DNA from: Plumapathes pennacea
Taxonomy: Eukaryota > Cnidaria > Anthozoa > Antipatharia > Myriopathidae
Direction of reading: 5' to 3'
DNA length: 64,000 bases
Assembly (NCBI GenBank): GCA_964036295.1
Contig: OZ038466.1
Coordinates: 18,595,097-18,659,096, forward strand
Shown here piece after piece: positions 1 through 10,100 of the stretch. Below the pieces are notes generated by a model. The model was not told the origin of the DNA and did no database searches. It saw only the letters and a program-made list of their open reading frames with translations. Both the position numbers and the translations under genes were made by a program. Each line of letters begins with the position of its first letter. The stretch's first letter is position 1.

Positions 1-233
1 ATCAAACGTGATTTTTTTGTTTTTTTGTTTTCATTTGTGAACTGATCATTGATTTGCTTCAATCTCTACACTTCTCTTGTTTTTATACAAATTGCCGTGT
101 GATGCTAAGGACCAGCCCACAATAGGAAATTATATTAATCTGAGTGATTAACAGCCGAATTTTTCTTACTAGATCTCAATACCGATCTCATTTTTCAGTA
201 AGAAAGGGCTTTTGATGTTTCAATATGTGTTTC

Positions 234-356
234 ATCGTTGTATAAACTAACATCCGATTCAGTGGTTTCCTCGTCTACGCTTTGTAAGGAGACCTCTAAG
301 CGGATACGTCTTGGAACTATTTTGTTCAGTTCTGTGTGCATTTCTGGACCACGTGC
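234..356. repeat. Direct repeat, copy A of a pair
   Basis: This 123-bp block recurs at 721-842 in the same orientation with only a few differences. Read on the minus strand, both copies stay open in the same frame, and several of the differences change the amino acid. It may be a duplicated fragment of a coding exon, or part of an unrecognised repeat. Confidence 0.8.
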
Positions 357-720
357 ATGTCACTATTTTGTGTTAGTAACGAAGATCAAAATTGAAAGCA
401 AGCAAATGCGTGAATATATAGTTTTTCTTTCGTAAAACGAAGGAAATTCACAAGATGTAGTTATCCAAGCATTTGTTTTCCTCTTGTTAGCGCCTCGAAT
501 TTGTGACACACCAGAATTCACGAGATGACAGTAAGATTGGTCCAGCAGCGGAGAATGCCACTAAGAACAGGTTTCCATGTATTGTACCATGTAAGTATTA
601 AATTCAAGCTACGTATTATTTTCCTCCATGTTAAAGCCTACTAATCAATTTCATGCAAGATTAGATTTGGTAGCATAACAACCAAGCAAATAACTGAGAG
701 AAAAAGATAACTTTATAGAA

Positions 721-842
721 TCGTCGTATGAACTAACATCCGATTCAGCGGTTTCCTCGTCTACGTTTCGTAAGGAGACCTCTAAGCGGATACGTCTTGG
801 AACTATTTTGTTCAGTTCTGTGTGCATTTCTGGACCACGTGC
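721..842. repeat. Direct repeat, copy B of a pair
   Basis: Second copy of the block at 234-356. It is followed at once by the MITE beginning near 845. The rest of 1-1190 shows no coding exon that I can support; upstream exons of the phosphatase gene lie outside the window or were not recognised. Confidence 0.8.
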
Positions 843-844
843 TA

Positions 845-1152
845 TAGCCGTTTTCTGATGACTGTCTAAAGTAATCGTGTTATTGCTTTGGTTTTGCGTT
901 TGCTTCGCTTTTGGATTGGTCCAAAAATGTTTAGCAGCAATTTTGGCCAATCAAGAGCAAAAGGAAAACCTGATTACAATATTCTCACGTAAGAAAGTGT
1001 TCTCGCACTTCTATTTGGTTTCTTCTTCAAAGTAAACTATCAAACGCCGATTGCTCTGACTTCCGATTGGCTGACGCGTTCCTTACAGCATCTATGATGG
1101 CGATGTACTTGCTTTGGTTTGGTTTTCGACCAGTCATCTGAAAACGGTTTTA
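845..1152. mobile_element. MITE, family A copy 1
   Basis: About 308 bp with imperfect terminal inverted repeats (TIRs) related to GCCGTTTTCTGATGACTG at the left and CAGTCATCTGAAAACGG at the right. The interior is rich in GGTTTTGCGTTTGC-type strings. A better preserved copy lies at 61589-61902 and a fragment at 52987-53186. There is no coding capacity, so it is a non-autonomous DNA element. Confidence 0.75.
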
Positions 1153-1195
1153 TTATTCCTTGTAAGAACTATAGTTTTGATCTTTTTCTGCAGCA

Positions 1196-1380
1196 AAGAG
1201 GAAAATATAGAACGTAACCTTGACGTGGATGTACTGGACACCGTAAAATATGTGTTCAACTACATACCAACAACACGTCAACCACATAGTTACCAGTTAC
1301 ACACCAACTACAAAGCGGTAAATATAGAACGTAAGGTTGATGAGGATGTGCTGGATACCGCAAAGAATGTGTTCGGAGAG
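1196..1380 (+). other. Duplicated NIERN-type segment, possible start of the D2 phosphatase domain
   Basis: Two similar segments (about 1198-1256 and 1317-1376) encode related peptides, NIERNLDVDVLD and NIERKVDEDVLD, separated by a short ACACCAACTAC-type repeat. The first follows a good acceptor (TTTCTGCAG). The peptide resembles the 'N..KNR..DVLP' start of a receptor phosphatase domain. However, I found no donor that joins it in phase to the exon at 1424, so it may be a decayed or alternative exon. Assignment is tentative. Confidence 0.3.
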
Positions 1381-1423
1381 TGATTAATGTTTCTGTTTGT
1401 TTTTTGCTTTGATATTTTTTTAG

Positions 1424-4156
1424 TGGACTCTTCTCGAGTGATCCTGAGAGTCGGAGAGCAGCAGGGTTACATTAACGCTTCGTTCGTCGACGTATGTATA
1501 TATTTAGTTGTTGCTGTTGATGCTCCAAGTGTGTGTAAGCGTACATTCCTGTTCATTGTTATTCTAGCCAACAACAACAACAACAATTTACGCGTTCGGA
1601 TGCAGCGCATGCTATGCTTTAAGGGTTCACATGGTCATGGAAAGTCATTGAATTTGAAATTTTTGTATTCAAGGTCTGGAAAAGTCATGGAATTTAGGAA
1701 AATGTGTTCAGATCATTCAAAGTCGTGGAATTTCAGATTTTTATATAAATTAGATGCGAGTTCTGTGGCATACATCAAAATCTTTGGCTGCCAGGGCATT
1801 TTGCTCGTTGTTTTGAGATATTTTAAAAGTCATGGAAAAGTCTTTGCTTGTACACCCAGTTTCTCACAAAGTATTGCCATGTTAGGTAAAGGCCGTGGTG
1901 AGAGTACAAGTGGAATGCATATCTTTTTTGCAGGCTTTCAGGGAGCGCAATGCGTTTATTATGACCCAAGCCCCCCTTGAGTCAACCATTGAGGATTTCT
2001 GGCTCATGCTTCTGCAGTACAAGATTGGCACTATTGTGATGCTGAATAACCTGCAAGAAGGGAATGAGGTTAGATTGAAATTAATCGAAAGTGCTGTCGA
2101 ATTTATGTAAGATAATCTTAAAATCCATCTTGTGGTTTACTCAGATAACCGAGGAGGTCGGTCTCTCACGAGTTTGGCCGGATTCAATTTTCGGCTGAGG
2201 ACCTGATCCCGGAGCCGTAAGGGAGAAAAGCTCTCTTCCTATCTGAGCTACCCTCTGTTCTTGGGTGAAGAAATTGTCTCGCAACTTTTACTAACCCACG
2301 GGAGGGACTTTAAAGAACTCCTGCAAAGGAGTTAGGGAACATCCCCGGTGCTGCGATCTGTCATTTACAAGATACACTAATAACGATTTACATGACCACC
2401 CTAATATCATCCTCGTGTTAACTCCGTGCCACCCTCTCAAGATATCAATAATTTCTATCTAGTTTTGTCTTATGGAAGGGTATCAGCTGTCTCGTCATAT
2501 TTCGTTTTGTTAAATATCGACAGAACTTCCCCCAGTACTGGCCGTCAGCTCGTTCAGCAACTTATGGTAGCGTTATCGTGGAATCCGTCTCAGAAGAGAA
2601 CCGAGACGAAATTGTTATAAGGACTTTCAAAGTGCTCAGTTCCAAGGTTTGTCTTCCTTCTTAGCTCCAATGATCTGCGACTTAATTATCACAGCCTTCC
2701 CTAAAAAAAACCTATCATTTAGTCTGAGGATAATTGCTAATCTGCCAAGCTTTGAAAGTGCTCTATTGTGTGCTCTAAGTGCATTTTGGGTACTTAAGTT
2801 TATGCCACACGTCTTTCTTTTTTTATTTTGTTATTTTACAGAATCCGCGTCAAGGCTTAACAATAATGCATCACCAGCACACTTGCTGGCCCGACAAGTC
2901 CGTTCCAGCCAACTACGGAGGACTGCTGGACATGATGAATGCAGTTCAGATATCCCAGCAGCGCTCGGGGAATGCTCCAGTCGTCGTTCACTGCAGGTGA
3001 GGTTTAGCTTTCAAGTGTCTGTTATGATTTTTGTGCGCTGTGTCTGTTGTCCTTAAGCTCTCTGACCATAGGCCATCTCGATAAATCTATGCACGTGCCT
3101 TTCAAAAGTTGGGCTATCATTTTAGCACCACCCTTTCACTCCAAAGAGTGCTAAACTTCAATGTTCATGCCAGAAATATGTCACATGGTAAGGATAACTT
3201 GGCGTTTGATAGCTCGCTCAGATGAAAGCTGATCAAACCATTAATTCTTACAACAGCACTCATAAATGTTGTCTTGAGTGGTTGGGAGAATTTGTATTTT
3301 TAAGTTAACTTTGAATTGAAATGATTAAGTGGTGTCTGTAAAAGCTACGGATACAGTAACGTTCGAATATCAAATAACGTGCAAAATATACAGCCGCATT
3401 GCGTGTTGCTAAGAGAAAACAAAAAAACCAATTACACACCACACCAACTGCAGGCCAACTACACACCAACTACACACCAACTACACACCAATTACATACC
3501 ATCTACACACCAAATACACACCAAAAACACACCAACTATATACCAGCTACACACCAATTACATACCGTCTACATACTAAATGCACACCAACTACACGCAA
3601 CCGCTGCTCTTTGATTTTTTGACGTCATTGTTGTGTTATACAAATTCGTGCAGCGATGGAGTGGGACGCAGTGGGACCTTCTGCGCCATTTACTCGGCTG
3701 TTGAGCGGCTCAAACTTGATCAAGTGGTGGACGTATTCCAGTCAATCAAACTACTGCGGGTCAAGAGGCCTGGGGCGGTGGAGACTTTGGTACGTTTATC
3801 AGAGGAAGTGTGAGGTAGATACGCGTTGCCATGGAAGTGGACACGCACGTAGTCACCATATCTATTGAAGAAGTAGTAAACACTTACAAATAGAGTAAAT
3901 AGCCAGTACAAGAAATAGCTATCGATGAATGGTAATATAATAGGAGGCGAAAAGGTAGCCTTTTTCGTAAGCTAGAAAAACGTAATACTCAACGGAATGG
4001 ACTACATTTCATAAATGCTCAATGAATCGTGTTCTTATTCCCGTTGGGTAAAATGTACTATTTATGCATTTTCAGGATCAGTATGTCTTCTGTTATGAAG
4101 CCATCCAGCAGTACCTGGATTCTTTTAGTGACTACGCCAATTTCTCTGAAGTTTAG
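1424..4156 (+). CDS. Receptor-type protein tyrosine phosphatase, 3' end (D2-type phosphatase domain), partial
   Basis: Six exons read in phase: 1424-1491, 1934-2068, 2536-2646, 2842-2996, 3654-3789 and 4076-4156 (stop TAG 4154-4156). They encode most of a tyrosine phosphatase domain. In order: SSRVIL, YINASFVD (the YINA motif), NAFIMTQAPL, TIEDFW, a WPD loop (CWPDKSVP), the signature HCSDGVGRSGTFC split by the fourth intron, and the helix ending DQYVFCYEAIQQYL. The protein ends soon after the domain, as expected for the distal (D2) domain of a tandem-domain receptor phosphatase. The signature keeps the nucleophilic Cys and the Arg but has Asp where active domains usually have Ala; that departure is common in D2 domains, which are mostly regulatory. 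R2B-type D2 domains (PTPRK/M/T/U) are the closest match I can judge by eye. The extracellular part, membrane helix and D1 lie upstream of the window, and the codon phase at 1424 needs one upstream base. Confidence 0.88.
1630..1850. repeat. Dispersed intronic repeat with AAAGTCATGGAATTT units
   Basis: The first intron of the phosphatase segment holds several degenerate copies of a unit containing AAAGTCATGGAATTT (around 1640, 1680, 1722 and 1830). It opens a long frame by chance but has no recognisable protein features. Confidence 0.6.
3428..3602. repeat. Minisatellite, 11-bp unit CTACACACCAA
   Basis: About 175 bp of tandem copies of an 11-bp unit (CTACACACCAA and variants) in the intron before the exon that carries the rest of the PTP signature. 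A shorter array of the same unit lies at 1258-1312 in the same gene. The Thr/His/Tyr-rich reading frames across it are artefacts of the repeat. Confidence 0.9.
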
Positions 4157-7100
4157 CGCTGCTACACACACACACAACGTTTATACACGGTAAAAAATTC
4201 AGCTTGTAGCTGGTGGGGCCGTGTTGGTGGAAGACCTGTAGAAAACAGACAAGTTCGGAAGGGAAAAACCGTTGGAGTTGCCTCCTCGGACGAAAACCCT
4301 TCCTACCCACGATCTCCTGGTTCAGAGCTTCATTGGACGAGCACTGGATCAGTCTATATCTGCTCATTAGCTATTTTGAAATAGTGCTATATTATTACAA
4401 TGTCACAAGAAAGAGCACTTCCAAATTAGTAAGAATTCCACATTTCAGCACGAAACTGACGCACCATGTCACATTCCATACTAAAGTTTATTTTTCTGAT
4501 TTTTGAAAGCCAATCATTCAATTCCTGATAGGCCAATCGTGCTGAAATCTGGAATACTTACTAATGTGCTTGTGCGCTTGTTTGGGTGAATTTTGATACA
4601 TTTTGCACACAGAAATGGCTAATACATTTTAGAAAAGTCGAGGACAATTTATAACCTTCGCATTTCCGTTTATTTACTCTGCGTTGTAGTTACTACTCAA
4701 TAATTTACATTTCTCGTATAAAATACGAGGATATAGGCCACACAGTATTGTGAACTTGGCAGACTAAATTTATTAACACCGTATCACCCGAACTATCTTC
4801 TTGAATTCCTGAAAGAGTTCAGGAGAGAAGAGATGAATGAGCCGTTACATATACCACGTGACCGCTTACTGCGTTATAGCTGGCCATGTCTGTTGTCTTT
4901 ACTTCAAAGCGTAGCCTACTGCGAAAACCTTTCTTATGAGACGTTTGTAAAATACAATAGAACCCCGCTATCTCGAGCTCTCAAGGGAAGCGATAAATAG
5001 TTCTAGATAGCCTGTCGATATTTTTTCATATCACTGTGGAGATAGCTGGTTACCAATGGTTGCATGGAAAAACAAATTTCACAATAAATTAGGGGCCGTT
5101 TACATAACATATTTACCCACATTTTTCGCAAACAGCTGTATTTATACATGTTTTTTTAGATATATATTTTAGAAATTATGTTAGCTAATGGTTAGTTATT
5201 TTTACATATATTTTCTGACATTAAAATTATTAACTTTTGCTAATGTATGCTATGTTTAAAATTGGTTTGCCGTAGTTTTATATTATCCGTATATGTATAC
5301 AATTATATGCATGTATATAGTGTATTGTGGGAAACGTTTCCTTGTTCGAAAATTTCCAAATAACATGGAGAAATCATCACATTTTTAACTTACGTATCTT
5401 TCCTGTGACATGTTATGATTGGTGCGGTTTTCTACAGTGCATTCGATATGTGTATAAACTGTTCTACATTTTTAGCTCCAAATATGTGGCAGGGATCTTT
5501 CGAGACGTTTGCTATTTGACCTGGTGTTATCTCGAATGTAAATAAGCAGTAGACTACTTTGGCGAGCAAATGTGCACGAACATTTGGCCGAGGATATTTT
5601 TTGTTTTGAGGAGCAGATAAAATGTCCAAGGACAAATATCTGTGTATATTTCCGAAGCCAGAAGCAGTTTTTTGTCTTTATTATCCTTCAAATATTTCGA
5701 TAATTTGCAATTGATAATGATGTTATTGGGTCACGTGTGACGTTTCACCAATCACACACGAGAGGAATTGTTTCATGGGTCATAATTCATTAGCTTCGTC
5801 AATTTCTTTGACAACGTTAAATGTCGCTCCAATTTATACGACGAACTTCATTGTTAACCTTCGTTCATTCTCAATATTTATCTAACATGTTTTCAATTTA
5901 GAACGTATCTTTGTCAATACGTTTTCGCCTTCCGTCCACACTAAAGGGATGACTTGACAGCGGAGTTTTTGGTTCTTGGAGGTTTTCGAAAATGAAACAT
6001 TTTAAAATAAAAAGGTGTAGGGACGTGCCTCTGGACTAACCCGTATCGTCGAATTCTAAATTGCCTTGAGGCTGGCAAATTAAACATGACGATTGTGTCG
6101 AGTAAGTTTCAGTGAGGCCTGAGTCTTCAACCTTTAATCAAACGTTGTTGAAAAAGCATTGATCTGTCCTTATTCAGCGACAACAAGAATTATCTCCAAA
6201 GGGAAACTGCTGTCGGTCTGTATCAGCGTTCCCGTACCGCTGCTTCAACTGCAACGCCACTCTCGGCAATTTGAGCACGCGGCCGGGCCATTCAAGCGGT
6301 TAATAGTGTCTCTCGCACAGTTGGCTTTACTTTGTTTCAAACTTTTCTTGATTCTTATCCACAGTATATTTAGTTTGCGTTTATCAAACTTTGCTGATAT
6401 TGTTATTTTTTCACACTATGGGAATTATGTATAAAGGAAGCTTTACAACCCGATAAGCTCAGTCTTCCGTAACAATGTGTGTGACATTTATGGAAGAGGT
6501 TAGGTCATTAGCTTCTAGAACAAATTACAGAGAATAGGCTTAATCGGACTTTCAGCCGGTTTATTTTGCCATGCTTGCAGCTTATTCAATTTTCGAGCAT
6601 GAGTCTCGATTATGGAAAGCCCAAGGTAAATGATCCAACTACGTTTGTTTGCATGTGTGCCCGACGTTGACGCGTGATTATGAATAAACAAAAAGTATGG
6701 TATGCTAAACTACTCGACTATAACACGATTATTCACTTTTGTTAATAGCAGTTGGTTGTGAATATTCATTATACGTACTTTCGATTTGACAGGTCAAACC
6801 ATATGGATAATTACGATTCTGACAATCAGCGAAAAGGACAACTCCTACTCCGTTGCCTTCTTGTCGGGATTGCGTGGTAAGTACGTCTAATTTTTTTTGC
6901 TCGTTTCTTTTTTATAGTTTGGTATTACGTGACGTAAAATGTTACCTCTGTAAAATGTTTACAGGTTAAACTGAACATTGTTTACTAATGGTCTTGTCTG
7001 TCGAGCCGTTTTGCCCAAAAGGACATCTGAGACTTTCTACATAAGTACCATCGAAATTATCTGGATATGAACTAACTATTTTGTCTTGAAGGAGTCGCAA

Positions 7101-7176
7101 ATACTCATTTATACGAGAGGAAACCAAGCTGAACAGATATCGTGAGCCACCACTTGAGAGTTAATATCAGTACAAT
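4157..7176. other. Intergenic region between phosphatase and receptor genes
   Basis: About 3 kb, AT-rich. No coding exon is supported. An AATAAA at 5083-5088 could serve the upstream gene but is distant from its stop. The only clear structure is the repeat at 5532-5787. Untranslated 5' exons and the promoter of the receptor gene at 7177 may lie in 6.5-7.1 kb, but no core element is convincing. Confidence 0.5.
5532..5787. repeat. Family B repeat, shortened copy 1
   Basis: Shares the strings ATTTCCGAAGCCA...GTTT.TTGTCTTTATTATCC and the end ...TGGGTCATAA with copies at 52237-52431 and 59710-60173; the terminal part also recurs inverted at 50217-50345. It is a diverged and shortened copy of a hairpin-forming non-autonomous element. 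Confidence 0.6.
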
Positions 7177-10100
7177 ATGAAAGCACGTCTGTTGTGTGGC
7201 TTCTGGGCTATAGTACTCGTCTGCCTGCCTCGAACTGCTGAAGGTAAGCTGGAGCTTCTGACTTAATTATTAGTTTAAACTCGTCCTTGAGCCCGAGTAT
7301 TTTTATTGAGAACATAATTTAGAGGCTGTGTTTTGATGGATATGCATGACAGCCACATATTCGGCACAATGCAATATTCACCCACATTTATTAGTACATA
7401 TAGTTGTATTCCAAGAAAAGTTGAACAGTGGCAGCCTAACTGCAGCAGTCTCATGAATTGAAAGCATCGCCCATTCGCGAAGTTTCTTCAAGCTATAAAT
7501 ATTCATTTTGGCAGCTTCATCGTAAAAGATAAGGTGATTTTGCAACCTTGCGCAAGGCCAAATGGACTTCATGCCGTGAGCAAATTAGACGCAGTATTAA
7601 ACACTCGGCCTCCCAGGCTTTATCTTTTATGGCTGCTCTGGACAAAATGACGCTAAATTGCTTAACGGACAAAACAGACATCCGCAGATGACTACGATTT
7701 TCATCGAATATACAGAGCATGAAATGACTTCCTGTTGTGGTGGTTGACATTTTTAATTATAAATGTAGCTTGCAATCGATTAGATACACACTCAGTACTA
7801 CCAAAAGTGTTTACATGTAATATAAAGTGGTTTTGGCGTGCTTCGGATACTGATTCGTGTATGTAGACATTCTAGTTTGTTCTAGTTCCAGTATAACTTG
7901 CTTTTAACATATGTATAGTAAATTTTAAATAACAGCTGTCGATGGCTTGAATGGAAACGAAAGCGATAAAAAAAATGAATTCAATCAGCATATGTTTAGT
8001 TTTATGTTTAATTAAAGAAAAATTATATTTAAAAAGTTCGCAGTCGTAATAGAAAGCAAATTGGGAACAAAAAATTCATCTCATTGCATTTTCGATTGCC
8101 ATAGTTTTGGCTAACTTCGGGATTGACTGCTAGTGGGAATTTTTGTTTTGTTTTGTTTTCTTTCTGTTCCAGCTTGATCTATTCGTGCTTTTATTTTTGT
8201 CTGTCCCTCTGTTTATTTCTATTGTCTTTTTCTGTCCTTTGTTCGTTTCTATAGAATGTCTCTCTTCGTCTATCTAAGTATCTGCCTGTTTCTTTCTTCT
8301 TCTTCTTTTTTTTTTTTTTTTTTTTTTTTTTTTGCCTTTAGCTGTATGCGAAGACCAAGCACTTGGTATGGAGGACAGAACTATTCCTGATAAGCAGCTT
8401 CGGGCATCATCCCAGTTAAACAGCGACACTTCCGCCAAGAACGCCAGGCTCAACTCCGCACAATATTCATGGTGCGCCGCAGAAGATCGAGCGGAAGTAT
8501 CATATTTGGAAATCGACTTGGGAAGGTTACATGTAATTTGTGCCATAGCTACACAGGGGAATTCCGAAGCGGACCAGTGGGTGGAGATGTACCAATTAAA
8601 GACATCTAAAGATATAAGAAACTGGACAGATTACCGGGAAGGAGGTCAAGTCAGGGTATGAACGTGAACTAAAATACAAACAAAACATTAACTTGGTGAT
8701 GAGGGTTGGATCGTGATGTTATTGTGATAACGACGGCAGTAGTAGTCGTGGTTGTGGTGGTAATAAAAATGGAAATAGTGGTGGTCGATGGCCATGATCA
8801 TGGTGGTAGTCTTGGTCGTGTACATGGTGTTGGTGATTGTGATGGTGGTTATAGTTGTACTGATGGTGTTAGTGTGACGGTGATGATCACTGAGATGTAA
8901 GGACGTGGCTATGGTGTTGATGGTGATCTATTTGTTGTGTTATAGTTGTATGTGTAGTGATCTATTTGTGTTGGTAATATGGTAATGGGGTCATAGTCAT
9001 GGCGATTGGAATTGCGATGATGATGGTGGTGGTAGTGTACGTCATAACCATGGTGTTTGTACAGTGATCTATATTTCGTGTTCTTTTTGTATGTGTTGGT
9101 GATCATATTCATGGTGATTGGGATTGTGATGATGCTGGTCATGGTCATGACAATGGTCATTGCCATTGCCATGGTGTTATTGTTGTTGCTGCTTATGGTT
9201 GGTATGGTTGTGATGATCGTGGTGGTGATAGTAGTGTCATGTTGTGGTAGCAATGATTACTTTGATGGTAATATGGTGTTGTTGTTGATGTTCAGGTGCA
9301 TGTTGATGATCATAACAGGGAGGATCATTATGATTACGATGCTATGCGAACCTAAACTCGTTATATTTTTCCTCACTCAGAATTTTCTTGGCAACTCGGA
9401 TAGGAACACCATCAACAAACAAACCTTATTCGAAAGTATCGTTGCTTCGTACGTCCGAGTGCTGCCCAAAGCCTGGCACGTACTTCCGTGTTTGAGGATG
9501 GAGCTGTATGGGGCGAGTGGTAGGTACCTAATGATCAGTGTATTAAGTCTTTGCAACAATAGAGGATTTGTATGGCAGTCATGTCTGATGGCAGGAACCA
9601 TATTACTTGAATCTTCTGATAAATTATGGCAATTGTTGTACAAAAGGATTTCGTACGGTAACGTCTTATGTAACAGAACTGACTTGACGGGCAACGTACT
9701 CGTCCACTTTGCGCTTTAAAAGTAGCGGCGCTTCGCGAAGTAATGGTTTATGACGCCAAGAATCCGTGCTTTGACTAATTTTGTTATGCTCTCTCCAATG
9801 GTCTGTGTTATTTTTGTCTTTGGCCAAGATTTATACAAGCTATCAAGACCGTGATAAGGGTCTATCATACTAAAAATCACAAAAAAAAAAGACCTATCCT
9901 AGTAAATAAGTAAATTTGTCCATCATTTCCACAGATTTGACGTGCAGATCAACTCGGGTTGGCGTTGCAGACCGCTTAATATTTCCTGATTACAGAATGA
10001 CAGCGACGTCTGTTTATGACGATGCACAAAATATATACGCGCCTTACAACGGCCGGTTGAACGGGAACTCATGTTGGCAACCCAATTCGAAAACTTACAA

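Noticed and set aside
1387..1980. 197-codon plus-strand frame as an intact protein
   Set aside because: It crosses exon 1424-1491 out of frame and reads through an intronic repeat. The PTP reading with introns explains the region better.
3428..3602. CRISPR-like array
   Set aside because: The units are contiguous 11-bp tandem copies without unique spacers, in an intron of an animal gene.
8909..9719. His/Thr-rich minus frame and Val/Met-rich plus frame
   Set aside because: Products of the GT/GAT-rich tract. The plus frame only enters real coding sequence at exon 3 (9381), which has its own acceptor and a different origin.
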